Shown: positions 1 to 8,210, numbered from the stretch's first letter. The stretch is DNA of 36,650 bases from JBDREW01 sp043819385 (GCA_043819385.1 JBDREW010000024.1:1-36650), one strand, 5' to 3'. Numbers and translations are program-made. Notes: generated by a model from the letters alone, not told the origin.

Positions 1-2
1 AT

Positions 3-2549
3 CAATTTAAGAGTCCTTTGATTTATATTTTAGTAATTGCAGGGATTATGGTTTTGATTTTTAAAGAATATACAGACGCCATTGTTATTTTTGGCGCTGT
101 TTTTATAAATACAATTGTTGGATATATCCAAGAAAATAAAGCATCTAATTCTCTTAATGAACTTAAAAAAGTATTTAAAATTAAAGTCAAAACATTGCGA
201 GATGGAAATGTTAAATTAATTGATTCTTCAGAATTAGTTCCTGGTGATATTATTTTTTTAAGCCCTGGAGATAAAGTGTCTGCTGATGGTAGAATTATTG
301 AAAATTATGATTTAAGAAACAATGAAATGAGTTTAACCGGTGAATGGTTAGCAGCTGGAAAAAATATAAAAGTTTTATCTGACAAAACTCCTTTAGCAGA
401 TAGAGATAATATGGTTTATATGGGAACGATTGTAGAATACGGAACAGCAAAAGTAATTGTTACTGCCACAGGCCTTTCAACAGAAATTGGAAAAGTAGCA
501 AAAATGATAAAAGAAACAAAAGAAGAAAAAACACCATTGCAAAAGAAAATAGCTAATTTGTCAAAAATTATTGGATTAGTTATTGTAATAATTTCTATTA
601 TTATTTTTATAGAAGGTATATTAACTGGCCATACATTTTTAGAAATGTTTGTTATGGTTGTGGCAGTAGCAATTGCCGCTATTCCAGAAGGGCTTCCAAT
701 AGCGCTCACCGTTATTTTAGCTTTAGGAATGCAAAGGATTTTAAAGAAAAGGGGATTAGTCAGGAAACTTTTAGCTGCTGAAACATTAGGTAGTACGAGT
801 ATAATTTGTACAGACAAAACACGCACATTAACACAAGGAAAAATGATGGTTTCAGATATTTTGACAGAGGGAGAACTTTTAACTTATAAATTTCCTATTT
901 TGAATATAAAGAGTAAGATTCAGAAAATAAATCATTCATTAGCTTTAAAAATTGCTGTTTTGTCTAATGAGGCATTTATTGAAAATCCTGAAGCAGTAAT
1001 GAGTAAATGGATTGTAAGAGGACGGCCTACTGACAAAGCATTACTTTTGGCTGGGATGGAATCAGGTTTTGATAAAAAAGATTTAGAAAAGAAAATAAAT
1101 ATAATAGCTGAATTTCCTTTTGATTCAAAAAGTAAATATTTAGCTAAGGCGTTTTCTTTTAAAAATAAAAAAGAAAAAGTTCTTTATGTTGCAGGTGCTC
1201 CTGAAAAATTATTAGAAATGTCTAAATATTTAAGAATAGGGGATAAAGAAAAAGTTTTAAATTCTAAATTAAAAAGAGAAATAAAAATAAAATTAGAAAG
1301 TTTAGCTAAAAAAGGGCTAAGAGTTGTATCTGTTGGTTATAGAAATATTGATAATTTTTCTAAAAAAGATTTAAAAAATGAAAACTTAGATGGAAAAATT
1401 TCTGAAGAAATAAAACAAGATTTATTCAATAATTTAGTTTTTGTTGGTTTGATTGGCTTAAAAGATCCTATTAGAAAAGAAGTTAAAAAAGCGATAAAAA
1501 TTTGTAGAACAGCTGGAATGACTCCTATTATTGTTACTGGGGATCATAAATTAACTGCTAAAGCTGTGGCGATAGAATTAGGATTTGAAATAAAAGATAA
1601 AAATATTATGGAAGGTGAAGAAATGGATAAAATTTCTGATAAAGAGCTTGGAGATAGAATAAAAGATATTAAAATTTATTCAAGAGTTGAGCCAGGTCAT
1701 AAAATGAGAATTATTAGTGCTTGGCAGGAAAAAGGAGAAGTAGTGGCAATGACTGGGGATGGAATTAATGATGCCCCAGCTATTAAAAAAGCAGATATTG
1801 GAATAGCCCTTGGATCTGGCACAGAGGTTGCCAAAGAAATATCTGATATGATTTTATTATCTGATAATTTTAATGTTATTGTTTTAGCAGTAGAAGAAGG
1901 TAGAGCTATTCTTGATAATATACGAAAAGTAATTGTTTATTTACTTTCTAGTTCTTTTTCGGAAATAATTTTAATTAGTGCCAGTTTACTTTTTGGATTT
2001 CCTTTACCTGTTACAGCTGTCCAGATTTTGTGGGTTAATCTTATGGAGGATGGTTTTCCTGATATTGCTTTAGCTTTTGAGCCTAAAGAAAAAGATTTAA
2101 TGAAGAGAAAACCAGAAAAAAGCAATACTCATCTTTTAAATCCTGAGATGAAAGCAATAATTTTTATTATCGGTATTTTTACTGATCTAATGCTTTTAGG
2201 ATTATTTTTTTGGCTTTGGAATCAAAATCATGATATTATCTATATCAGAACAATAATTTTTGTGGCTTTATCCATTGATTCGCTTTTTTATGTTTTTTCA
2301 TGTAAGAGCTTACGAAAAAATATATGGGAGATAAATATCTTTTCAAATAGATTATTAGTGTTTGCTTGGATTTTTGGAATAATAATGTTGATTGCTTCTG
2401 TTTATTTGCCTATTTTTCAAGCTCTTTTAAAAACTGTTCCTTTAGGTGTTTATGATTGGATAATTATAATGAGTTTAGGGTTGATTGGATTAATTTTAAT
2501 TGAAGTAACTAAATTTATTTATATTAAAAAATCTAAAAAAATAAGTTAG
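3..2549 (+). CDS. P-type cation-transporting ATPase (type II, Ca2+-like), 5'-truncated by window edge
   Basis: The reading frame is open to the left edge (QFKSPLIYILVIAG), so the true start lies outside; the TTG at 18 is not a real start. The product is an integral-membrane ion pump. Visible signatures are TGE of the actuator domain (about nt 336-344), IPEGLP of M4, a phosphorylation loop DKTRTLT (nt 813-833), TGDHKLTAKA, GDGINDAPAIKKADIGIALG in the P-domain, and LWVNLMEDGFPD in M6. PEGL in M4 and the ETLGSTS lead-in to the phosphorylation loop fit type II (SERCA/PMR1-like) pumps. Two departures stand out: the usually invariant Gly of DKTGT is Arg (codon CGC), and M5 has SSSFSE where SERCA has SSNIGE. 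The next gene, 18 nt downstream, is a CaCA exchanger, which supports a calcium/cation export pair. Substrate is inferred. Confidence 0.9.
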   Translation, partial: QFKSPLIYILVIAGIMVLIFKEYTDAIVIFGAVFINTIVGYIQENKASNSLNELKKVFKIKVKTLRDGNVKLIDSSELVPGDIIFLSPGDKVSADGRIIENYDLRNNEMSLTGEWLAAGKNIKVLSDKTPLADRDNMVYMGTIVEYGTAKVIVTATGLSTEIGKVAKMIKETKEEKTPLQKKIANLSKIIGLVIVIISIIIFIEGILTGHTFLEMFVMVVAVAIAAIPEGLPIALTVILALGMQRILKKRGLVRKLLAAETLGSTSIICTDKTRTLTQGKMMVSDILTEGELLTYKFPILNIKSKIQKINHSLALKIAVLSNEAFIENPEAVMSKWIVRGRPTDKALLLAGMESGFDKKDLEKKINIIAEFPFDSKSKYLAKAFSFKNKKEKVLYVAGAPEKLLEMSKYLRIGDKEKVLNSKLKREIKIKLESLAKKGLRVVSVGYRNIDNFSKKDLKNENLDGKISEEIKQDLFNNLVFVGLIGLKDPIRKEVKKAIKICRTAGMTPIIVTGDHKLTAKAVAIELGFEIKDKNIMEGEEMDKISDKELGDRIKDIKIYSRVEPGHKMRIISAWQEKGEVVAMTGDGINDAPAIKKADIGIALGSGTEVAKEISDMILLSDNFNVIVLAVEEGRAILDNIRKVIVYLLSSSFSEIILISASLLFGFPLPVTAVQILWVNLMEDGFPDIALAFEPKEKDLMKRKPEKSNTHLLNPEMKAIIFIIGIFTDLMLLGLFFWLWNQNHDIIYIRTIIFVALSIDSLFYVFSCKSLRKNIWEINIFSNRLLVFAWIFGIIMLIASVYLPIFQALLKTVPLGVYDWIIIMSLGLIGLILIEVTKFIYIKKSKKIS

Positions 2550-2567
2550 TCTTTATTCATAAATTTT

Positions 2568-3545
2568 ATGATTAGTTATTATATTCCAATTTTTATTATT
2601 TCTTGTTTAATTTTGTTTTGGTCTGGCTCAAGATTAGTGAAATCATTAATGAAAATAGCTAAGTTTTTAGGGTGGAAGAAATTTGTAGTAGCGTTTTTTG
2701 TGATGGCAATTGCTGGTTCTTTGCCAAATCTTTTTGTCGGTATCAATGCTGCTTTGCGTGGGATTCCTGAACTTGCTTTTGGAGAAATAGTTGGTGGAAA
2801 TATAATTGATTTAACATTAGCGATTGCTTTAGTAATTTTAATAGGAGGAGTAAATCTACCAGCTAGAACCAAGATTGTTCAAACAAGCGTTATTTTTACA
2901 GTTTTAATTGCTATTTTGCCATTAGTTTTAATATTTGATGGTCTTTTATCAAGAGGAGATGGATTTATTTTATTTTTTACTTTTTTAGTTTATGTTTATT
3001 GGCTTTTCTCTAGAGAGGAAAGATTTAAGAAAATATATAATAACAAAAAAGGAAATGGAGAAAAAAGTATAAATATCAAAGATTTTTTTAAAGATTTTTT
3101 TCAAATAATATTTTTTTTAGGTCTTCTTTTACTTGCTTCAGATGGGATAGTTAGAAGTGCTGGTGTCTTTGCTGAATCATTTAATCTTACTATTCCTATG
3201 GTTGGAATTTTAATTATTGGAATAGGAAATGCGCTTCCAGAAATGTATTTTGCTATTATTTCAGCAAAGAGAAAACAAACTGAAATGATTTTAGGAGATT
3301 TAATGGGATCAGTTATTGTCTGCGCTACTCTTGTTTTGGGAATTGTTGCCTTAATTTCTCCAATTAGAATAATTGATTTTTCTCCTTTTGTTATTGGGCG
3401 ATTTTTCTTAATATTTTCAGCTTTGTTTTTCTTTATTTTTGTTAAGACAGATAGAAAAATCACTAAAAAAGAGGGATTATTTTTATTTATAATTTATGTT
3501 ACTTTTCTTTTCTCTGAAATATATTTAAAAGATATGTTGTTTTAA
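2568..3545 (+). CDS. Sodium/calcium exchanger family (CaCA) membrane protein
   Basis: The protein has 325 aa, is strongly hydrophobic, has about ten predicted membrane segments and carries two inverted alpha repeats. The first is AGSLPNLFVGINAALRG followed by GEIVGGNIIDL; the second is GNALPEMYFAIISAKR followed by GDLMGSVIV. CaCA exchangers trade Ca2+ for Na+ or H+ across the inner membrane. The acidic residue that normally ends the first SLPE motif is Asn here (N54), while the second repeat keeps Glu, so ion specificity may differ from classical exchangers. A lysine-rich cytoplasmic loop lies around residues 150-170. It follows the P-type ATPase by 18 nt and is probably co-transcribed. The family assignment is firm; the transported ion is inferred. 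Confidence 0.85.
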   Translation: MISYYIPIFIISCLILFWSGSRLVKSLMKIAKFLGWKKFVVAFFVMAIAGSLPNLFVGINAALRGIPELAFGEIVGGNIIDLTLAIALVILIGGVNLPARTKIVQTSVIFTVLIAILPLVLIFDGLLSRGDGFILFFTFLVYVYWLFSREERFKKIYNNKKGNGEKSINIKDFFKDFFQIIFFLGLLLLASDGIVRSAGVFAESFNLTIPMVGILIIGIGNALPEMYFAIISAKRKQTEMILGDLMGSVIVCATLVLGIVALISPIRIIDFSPFVIGRFFLIFSALFFFIFVKTDRKITKKEGLFLFIIYVTFLFSEIYLKDMLF

Positions 3546-3593
3546 ACCACTTGCTTTTTAACAGATATTATTGTAAGATAATTTGGTAAGATT

Positions 3594-4628
3594 ATGGATA
3601 TATTAATTTTTTTATTAGTTATAGTTATAGTTGTATTAACGGGGTTGAATTTTATTTTGTTAAAGAAAAAACCGGAAAAAAAAGAAGATTCAGAATCTAT
3701 GTTAATGCTTCAGCAACAAATAAGCAATATTAGTAAAACATTAGATAATAAGTTGTCTGAATCAAGTAAAGCAATGCAAGTTCAGTTTGGACAGAGTACT
3801 AAAATTGTTAGAGATGTTACAGAAAAATTGACAAAGTTAGATGAGACCAATAAACAGGTTGTTGGTTTTGCTGATCAGCTTAAAAATCTTCAAGATATTT
3901 TAAAAAATCCAAAACAAAGAGGAGTTTTAGGAGAATATTATTTAGAAACAGTTTTAAAGAATGTATTGCCACCTGATTCTTATCAGATGCAATATTCATT
4001 TAAGGACGGAACAATAGTTGATGCAGTAGTTTTTGTTGATAAACAAATTATTCCAGTTGATTCAAAATTTAGTTTAGAAAATTATAACCGTATTTTAGAA
4101 GCACAGAATGATGAGGAAAAGAAAAGATATGAAATGGCTTTTAAAAATGATCTTAAACTTAGAATTGACGAAACAGCAAAATATGTAAAGCCAGAAGAAA
4201 AAACAATGGATTTTGCCTTTATGTTTATTCCTTCTGAGGCAGTGTATTATGACTTGCTTATAAACCCAGTAGGAGCGGTTACAACGGATACTAATAGCTT
4301 AATTACTTATGCTTTCAAAAAGAGAGTTATGGTAGTATCTCCAACATCTTTTCTTGCTTATTTACAAACAGTATTGCAAGGATTAAAAAATCAAAAAATT
4401 TCTGAACAAGCACAGGAGATTGTAAAACAAGTAGAAAAACTTCATAGACATTTAGATATATATAGTGAGTATCATAAAAAAGTTGGTAGTCATCTTTCAA
4501 CAACTGTGAGTGTTTATAACAAAGCAGGAAAAGAATTTGCTAAAATAGATAAAGATGTGGTAAAAATTACAGGTGGAGAATCAGAAATAAATATTGATGA
4601 AGTTGAAAGACCATTATTAGAGGAGTGA
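3594..4628 (+). CDS. rmuC: DNA recombination protein RmuC
   Basis: The protein has 344 aa. Residues about 1-22 form an N-terminal membrane anchor, followed by a polar coiled-coil stretch to about residue 100. Then comes the RmuC nuclease-like core: a GVLGEYYLETVLKNVLPP segment, DGTIVDAVVFV, and IPVDSKFSLENYNRI. This is the usual RmuC pattern of GE..LE..L, D...PDAVI and IPIDSKFP..Y. RmuC limits inversions and rearrangements at short inverted repeats in E. coli, which is notable in a genome this rich in inverted repeats. The ATG at 3594 follows a 48-nt gap after the exchanger gene. Length and motifs are typical. Confidence 0.88.
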   Translation: MDILIFLLVIVIVVLTGLNFILLKKKPEKKEDSESMLMLQQQISNISKTLDNKLSESSKAMQVQFGQSTKIVRDVTEKLTKLDETNKQVVGFADQLKNLQDILKNPKQRGVLGEYYLETVLKNVLPPDSYQMQYSFKDGTIVDAVVFVDKQIIPVDSKFSLENYNRILEAQNDEEKKRYEMAFKNDLKLRIDETAKYVKPEEKTMDFAFMFIPSEAVYYDLLINPVGAVTTDTNSLITYAFKKRVMVVSPTSFLAYLQTVLQGLKNQKISEQAQEIVKQVEKLHRHLDIYSEYHKKVGSHLSTTVSVYNKAGKEFAKIDKDVVKITGGESEINIDEVERPLLEE

Positions 4629-4691
4629 AATTTTCAATTTACAATTTTCAATAATTTAATTTTCAATTAATTAATAAATAATTAAAAATAT

Positions 4692-4760
4692 AAGAACCTG
4701 TTTCACTTTAGTAAAACAGAACCTTGATTCGTTAAGGTAAAATCATATATTCTTGAATTA
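4692..4760 (+). repeat. 67-bp structured repeat, copy 1 (upstream of rplU)
   Basis: It starts with AAGAACCT and ends with TATATTCTTGAATTA, ending 5 nt before the rplU start codon. Inside are a hairpin CTGTTT-c-ACT/AGT-a-AAACAG, a second hairpin ACCTT/AAGGT and an outer AAGAA/TTCTT pairing. Related copies lie at 35404-35471 and, in tandem, at 36516-36649. A promoter-like pair TTGATT/TATATT with a 16-bp spacer is embedded near the 3' end. Function is unknown. Confidence 0.8.
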
Positions 4761-4765
4761 AAAAT

Positions 4766-5074
4766 ATGTTAGCAATAATAAAAACAGGAGGAAAACAATA
4801 TCTTGTTAAACCAAAAGATAAAATTAAAATAGAAAAAATTGAAGGTAAAGAAGGTAAAGAAATAACCTTTAAAGAGGTTTTGTTAGTGGAGAAAAATAAA
4901 AAATTAGAAATAGGAACTCCATTTGTAAAAGAAGCAAAAGTTGTTGGTAAGATTTTAGTACAAGGGAAGAATGATAAAGTTATTATTTTGAAATATAAGC
5001 CAAAAACAAGATATAAAAAGAAAACTGGGCATAGACAATTTTTTACAGAAGTAGAGATTACAGAAATTACTTAA
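4766..5074 (+). CDS. rplU: Large ribosomal subunit protein bL21
   Basis: The protein has 102 aa, the usual length for bL21. It starts MLAIIKTGGKQYLVKP, the characteristic bL21 beginning, and ends with a basic RNA-binding stretch (KYKPKTRYKKKTGHRQ) before FTEVEI. It binds 23S rRNA domain I during 50S assembly. The usual partner gene rpmA (bL27) is not beside it: the next gene is recR on the opposite strand, after a strong terminator. A structured 67-bp repeat lies immediately upstream and may provide its promoter or leader. Confidence 0.95.
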   Translation: MLAIIKTGGKQYLVKPKDKIKIEKIEGKEGKEITFKEVLLVEKNKKLEIGTPFVKEAKVVGKILVQGKNDKVIILKYKPKTRYKKKTGHRQFFTEVEITEIT

Positions 5075-5100
5075 AAATTTAGTAGTAAATATCAAGTATA

Positions 5101-5126
5101 AAAAAATCCGCTACTGCGGATTTTTT
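5101..5126 (+). terminator. Intrinsic terminator, bidirectional
   Basis: AAAAAATCCGC - TACT - GCGGATTTTTT is a perfect 11-bp stem with a tetraloop and a T tract. It lies between the convergent genes rplU (+) and recR (-) and can serve both. Confidence 0.9.
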
Positions 5127-5141
5127 GTTTATTTTGATTTT

Positions 5142-5753
5142 TTATTTTCTTCCACTAAAAGCGTTTTCTAATGTTTCTTCATCAGCATATTCTAATTCTC
5201 CGCCTATTGGTAATCCTTTTGCTAATTGAGTTATTTTAATTTCTGGAGATAAAATATTTTTTAATTTTCTTATTAGATATAAGGCAGTTGCTTCGCCATC
5301 TATTGTTGGATTAGTAGCAATTATAATTTCTTGAAAATTAGAATTTTTTAATCTTTGTTCTAATTCATTAATTCTTAATTTTTTGATATCTTCTTCTTTG
5401 AAAGAAGATATAGTTCCTCCTAATATAAAATAAAATCCTTTGTATTTATTTGTTTTTTCAATTGAAATTAAATCTTGTTCTTTTTCAATAACACAAAGTA
5501 AATTTTTATCTCGTGAACCATTTTGGCATATTGGGCAAAATCTTTCTTGTTCGTTTGTTGTTTCAAAATGATTAAAACAAAAAGAGCATATTTTTATTGA
5601 TTGTTTTAATTGTTTTAATGTTTCTATAAATTCATTAAATTCATTTTGAGGTAATCTAATTAAATAAAAAACAAAACGGTTTGCTGTTCGCGAACCAATA
5701 GTGGGAAATTTTGAAAATAAATTTGTTAGTTTTTGAATTATTGGTGAGGACAT
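5142..5753 (-). CDS. recR: Recombination mediator RecR
   Basis: The protein has 203 aa, normal for RecR. An N-terminal helix-hairpin-helix region (SKFPTIGSRTANRFVFYLI) is followed by a zinc finger with C..C and C..C (ICSFCFNHF, FCPICQNG). Then comes a Toprim domain (LLCVIEKEQDL, IIATNPTIDGEATALYL) and a C-terminal Walker-B-like stretch (ITQLAKGLPIGGELEYADEE). RecR works with RecO/RecF in loading RecA at gaps. The start MSSPIIQKL matches family starts. The gene converges on rplU. Its upstream region, shared with the 3' end of dnaB, is about 300 bp of hairpins. Confidence 0.95.
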   Translation of the reverse strand: MSSPIIQKLTNLFSKFPTIGSRTANRFVFYLIRLPQNEFNEFIETLKQLKQSIKICSFCFNHFETTNEQERFCPICQNGSRDKNLLCVIEKEQDLISIEKTNKYKGFYFILGGTISSFKEEDIKKLRINELEQRLKNSNFQEIIIATNPTIDGEATALYLIRKLKNILSPEIKITQLAKGLPIGGELEYADEETLENAFSGRK

Positions 5754-6053
5754 AAAAAAATTTGAAAAAATGAATATATTGAACTTTTGGATGGGCTATC
5801 ATGCCCCACCCAAAAGACTTATATTTATCCCACCCCAAGGGGTGGAGGTATTAAAAAATGTATTTAATACATACATTTTCAGCACTCGCTCGGAAATGTG
5901 AAAGCAAGCTTTCACATTTCTCTCGCTCTTTTGAAAATAAATTGGAAGAGGGAAAGTTGAAAAGAGGTCGGACCTCTCTTCGAGAGGGAGAAGAGTTTTT
6001 TTAGAGGTCCGACCTCAAAGAGGGGGAATAGAAAATTGTGTCATTAAATTTTT
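5754..6053. other. Hairpin-dense intergenic region between recR and dnaB
   Basis: There is no convincing ORF. It holds several successive inverted repeats: CTTTTGGATGGG/CCCACCCAAAAG (5784-5795 with 5805-5816, one mismatch), CCACCCC-AA-GGGGTGG (5830-5845), and GAAATGTGAAAGC-AA-GCTTTCACATTTC (5893-5920, a perfect 13-bp stem, with an outer TTTTCA/TGAAAA pairing at 5876-5881 and 5932-5937). The last element, at 5964-6016, belongs to the GAGGTC hairpin family. Any could act as a terminator of dnaB or as a protein-binding site. Confidence 0.75.
5964..6016 (+). repeat. GAGGTC hairpin repeat, copy A
   Basis: The arms GAGGTCGGACCTC (5964-5976) and GAGGTCCGACCTC (6004-6016) are exact reverse complements around a purine-rich 27-nt spacer (CGAGAGGGAGAAGAG core). 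Each arm is also nearly self-palindromic. It is one of eight complete intergenic copies in the window. Confidence 0.9.
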
Positions 6054-7439
6054 TTATTCAGTTGCATATTCTTCAACTCTTTCTTCTTTTTGAAGATTTC
6101 TAAAACTTGCTCTTTGTTCATCAAAGTATAATTCAATTTTTCCTACTGGTCCATTTCTATGTTTAGCAATAATAATATCAGAGATATTTTTTCTTGTGCT
6201 ATCTTCGCGATATCTATCTTCTCGGTAAATAAATAAAACAACATCCGCATCTTGTTCTAAACTTCCAGATTCACGAAGGTCAGATAATCTTGGTATTTGA
6301 GGAACTCGTTGTTCTACTGCTCTTGATAATTGAGATAAAGCAAGAACGGGAATATTAAGTTCTTTTGCTAATAGTTTTAAAGAACGTGATATTTCGCTTA
6401 CTTGTTGAACAGGACTTGCTTTTGCATCTCTTGGCTCCATAAGTTGGATATAATCAATAATAATTAATCCTAATCCCTTATCTGCTTGTAATCTTCTGGC
6501 CATTGCTCTCATTTGAAGAACATTACATGAAGCAGCATCATCAACATAAATAGGAGCTTCTGATAAAATACCCATAGCATTTTGAATTCTTGAAAAATCA
6601 TTATCTTCTCCTTGGCTTGAAAGTTTTCCAGTTCTTAATTTCCAAAGGTCAATATTAGAATATGTTGCAATCAATCTATCTATTAATTGGTCGTTTGACA
6701 TTTCTAAACTAAAAATTCCTACTGGTATTTTTTTGTTACTTGCTATGTTTGCGGCAATATTAAGAGCTAAACTTGTTTTACCTAATGATGGTCTAGCAGC
6801 AAGTAGTATTAAATCAGATTTTTGTAAACCAGCTAATATATTATCTAAATCAACAAATCCAGTTGGAACCCCTCTAAGGTCTCCTTCATGTTTTGAAAGC
6901 TTGTCTAATCGTTCAAATGCTTCTCCTAATGCATGTTTTACAAGTAGAAATTTTTGACTTAAATTTCTTTGAGCAATTTGAAAAATTCTTTGTTCTGCTT
7001 TATCTAAAACAATATCAATATCTTCTTCTTCATCATGACCAAGGGAACTAATATCATGACTTGATTCTATTAGTTCTCTTAATATTCTCTTTTTCTGAAC
7101 AATTTTAGCATAGTTTATAACATTAGCAGCAGTTGGAACTGAATTTACAAGTTCAGTTAGATAACTATTACTTCCGATTTCTTCTAAAATATTTTTTTCT
7201 TTTAATCTTGTAGAAACAGCTAATAAATCTATTGGTTCTTGTTTTTGGAAAAGATCTAAAACTGCTTGATATATTTCTTGATGTATTTTTTTATAAAAAT
7301 CTTTTTTGTTGAGAAAATCAGCTACTTTTGTAATAGCATTTTTATCAAGTATTAAACAACCTAAAACAGATTTTTCTACTTCAATATTTTGAGGAGGAAG
7401 ACTTTCTTTTAGTTGATTTTTTTCAAAATTATTAGCCAT
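6054..7439 (-). CDS. dnaB: Replicative DNA helicase DnaB
   Basis: From the preferred start MANNFEKNQLKE the protein has 461 aa; an upstream in-frame ATG at 7478 would add 13 unlikely residues. The N-terminal DnaB primase-binding domain (PPQNIEVEKSVLGCLILD) is followed by the RecA-like ATPase core: Walker A AARPSLGKTSLALN, SLEMSNDQLIDRL, Walker B LIIIDYIQLM, ALSQLSRAVEQR, and the DLRESGSLEQDADVV and HRNGPVG region near the end. It unwinds DNA at the replication fork as a hexamer. No intein or insertion is visible. No strong Shine-Dalgarno is seen before 7439. Confidence 0.95.
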   Translation of the reverse strand: MANNFEKNQLKESLPPQNIEVEKSVLGCLILDKNAITKVADFLNKKDFYKKIHQEIYQAVLDLFQKQEPIDLLAVSTRLKEKNILEEIGSNSYLTELVNSVPTAANVINYAKIVQKKRILRELIESSHDISSLGHDEEEDIDIVLDKAEQRIFQIAQRNLSQKFLLVKHALGEAFERLDKLSKHEGDLRGVPTGFVDLDNILAGLQKSDLILLAARPSLGKTSLALNIAANIASNKKIPVGIFSLEMSNDQLIDRLIATYSNIDLWKLRTGKLSSQGEDNDFSRIQNAMGILSEAPIYVDDAASCNVLQMRAMARRLQADKGLGLIIIDYIQLMEPRDAKASPVQQVSEISRSLKLLAKELNIPVLALSQLSRAVEQRVPQIPRLSDLRESGSLEQDADVVLFIYREDRYREDSTRKNISDIIIAKHRNGPVGKIELYFDEQRASFRNLQKEERVEEYATE

Positions 7440-7535
7440 GTTAATATGTTTATGTATAATTATGTATAGCAAAATCAAAAGGGGATAGCAAGTTAAATTT
7501 TTAATTTTGAATTAAGTTTTTCCTCTCCTTCCCCT

Positions 7536-7588
7536 GAGGCCGGACCTCTAAAAAACTTCCTTTCCCTCTCGAAGAGAGGTCCGGCCTC
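7536..7588 (-). repeat. GAGGTC hairpin repeat, copy B (inverted orientation)
   Basis: The arms GAGGCCGGACCTC (7536-7548) and GAGGTCCGGCCTC (7576-7588) are perfect reverse complements. The C-rich spacer (CTTCCTTTCCCTCTCGAA) shows this copy is inverted relative to copy A. The T-to-C change in one arm is matched by an A-to-G change in the other. Confidence 0.9.
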
Positions 7589-7609
7589 TTCCCAGCTTCT
7601 CTCTAATAA

Positions 7610-7633
7610 AAAATAGAGGATATCCTCTATTTT
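7610..7633. terminator. Perfect 24-bp palindrome, terminator-like
   Basis: AAAATAGAGGAT followed by ATCCTCTATTTT is a perfect palindrome with A/T tracts on both sides. It can fold as a terminator in either direction, or be a dimeric protein site. It lies upstream of dnaB. Confidence 0.6.
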
Positions 7634-7673
7634 AATTTTGAATTTTGAATTTTGCCAAGCCTGCATTGCTATG

Positions 7674-7727
7674 CCCGCCAGCATCGCTATGCGAAGCATT
7701 GCGGGCTGGCAAAGCATTGCTGGCGGG
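7674..7727. repeat. GC-rich imperfect hairpin element
   Basis: CCCGCCAGCA (7674-7683) pairs perfectly with TGCTGGCGGG (7718-7727). The interior repeats GCAT/ATGC motifs (CATCGCTATGCGAAGCATTGCGGG). It is much richer in GC than its surroundings and looks like a REP-type or miniature mobile element. A single copy is present here. Confidence 0.65.
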
Positions 7728-7802
7728 AATGAATTTTAAATGATTTAATTTAAAATGGGAAAAAGGGAGAGAAATAGATTTTTTTAGTTCGTTGTATATG
7801 GG

Positions 7803-7832
7803 TTGACAAAATAGATGATAGTATGGTATAAT
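7803..7832 (+). promoter_or_regulatory. Consensus sigma-70 promoter
   Basis: TTGACA (7803-7808), an 18-bp spacer and TATAAT (7827-7832): both hexamers match the consensus exactly. It drives the small gene at 7884; the expected transcription start is near 7839. Confidence 0.85.
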
Positions 7833-7883
7833 ATAATTAGTAAAAATCAATTTTAGGTCTTTGTAACAAAAAGGAGTAAGCAA

Positions 7884-8084
7884 ATGACCATTCAGAAAGA
7901 GCGGAGTCCCTTTGTTCCTCTTGTTCATCTTCTCGCTGTTGTGCGAGAGGCGAACGAACGGATAACGCACAGAAGCAATCAGATTTTTCAACTTTCTGTT
8001 TCTGCCAGGCGAGCTGGACAGCATCAGAAAGCTGAACAATTGTTAGGAAGAGCAGAAGAGGTTTCTCAACAGCTTGTTGGTTGA
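7884..8084 (+). CDS. Small helical protein of unknown function (66 aa)
   Basis: I do not recognise this protein. It has a complete gene architecture: a consensus promoter at 7803-7832, AAGGAG at 7871-7876 seven nt before the ATG, and a strong terminator at 8102-8133. The product is rich in Q, E, R and A, with two predicted amphipathic helices (VREANERITHRSNQIFQLSV and ARRAGQHQKAEQLLGRAEEV). The second resembles a TPR-like helix. There is no signal peptide, membrane segment or cysteine. By hand count the ORF is about 46% G+C (93 of 201 bases), far above its neighbours, and codon choice differs too (CGG, GTG, CTC). Recent acquisition or strong expression could explain this. It converges on the HTH/receiver regulator gene. 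An alternative is a structured small RNA whose ORF is incidental. Confidence 0.65.
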   Translation: MTIQKERSPFVPLVHLLAVVREANERITHRSNQIFQLSVSARRAGQHQKAEQLLGRAEEVSQQLVG

Positions 8085-8101
8085 AACTATCTCTTTCTAA
8101 C

Positions 8102-8133
8102 AAAAAAGCCCACGAAAATTCGCGGGCTTTTTC
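8102..8133 (+). terminator. Strong intrinsic terminator
   Basis: AAAAAGCCC-a-CGAA ... TTCG-c-GGGCTTTTT is a long stem with one A/C mismatch and T-tract, 17 nt after the stop of the 66-aa ORF. Confidence 0.9.
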
Positions 8134-8162
8134 AATATTTTTTAATAAATATATTTTTAATT

Positions 8163-8203
8163 AAAAAAAATACCCGTAAAATTTTACGGGTTTTTATTTT
8201 TTT
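8163..8203. terminator. Bidirectional terminator
   Basis: The stem CCCGTAAAA/TTTTACGGG (8173-8190) is perfect, with A8 on the left and T-rich DNA on the right. It ends the minus-strand regulator gene (stop at 8211) and backs up the plus-strand terminator. Confidence 0.88.
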
Positions 8204-8210
8204 GATGAAA

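Noticed and set aside
1..20. TTG at 18 as the true start of the P-type ATPase
   Set aside because: The frame is open to the window edge with family-typical residues before it, so the gene is truncated instead.
7837..8103. Minus-strand ORFs opposite the 66-aa gene
   Set aside because: They run through the promoter and terminator of the plus-strand gene and lack an RBS; they look like shadows.
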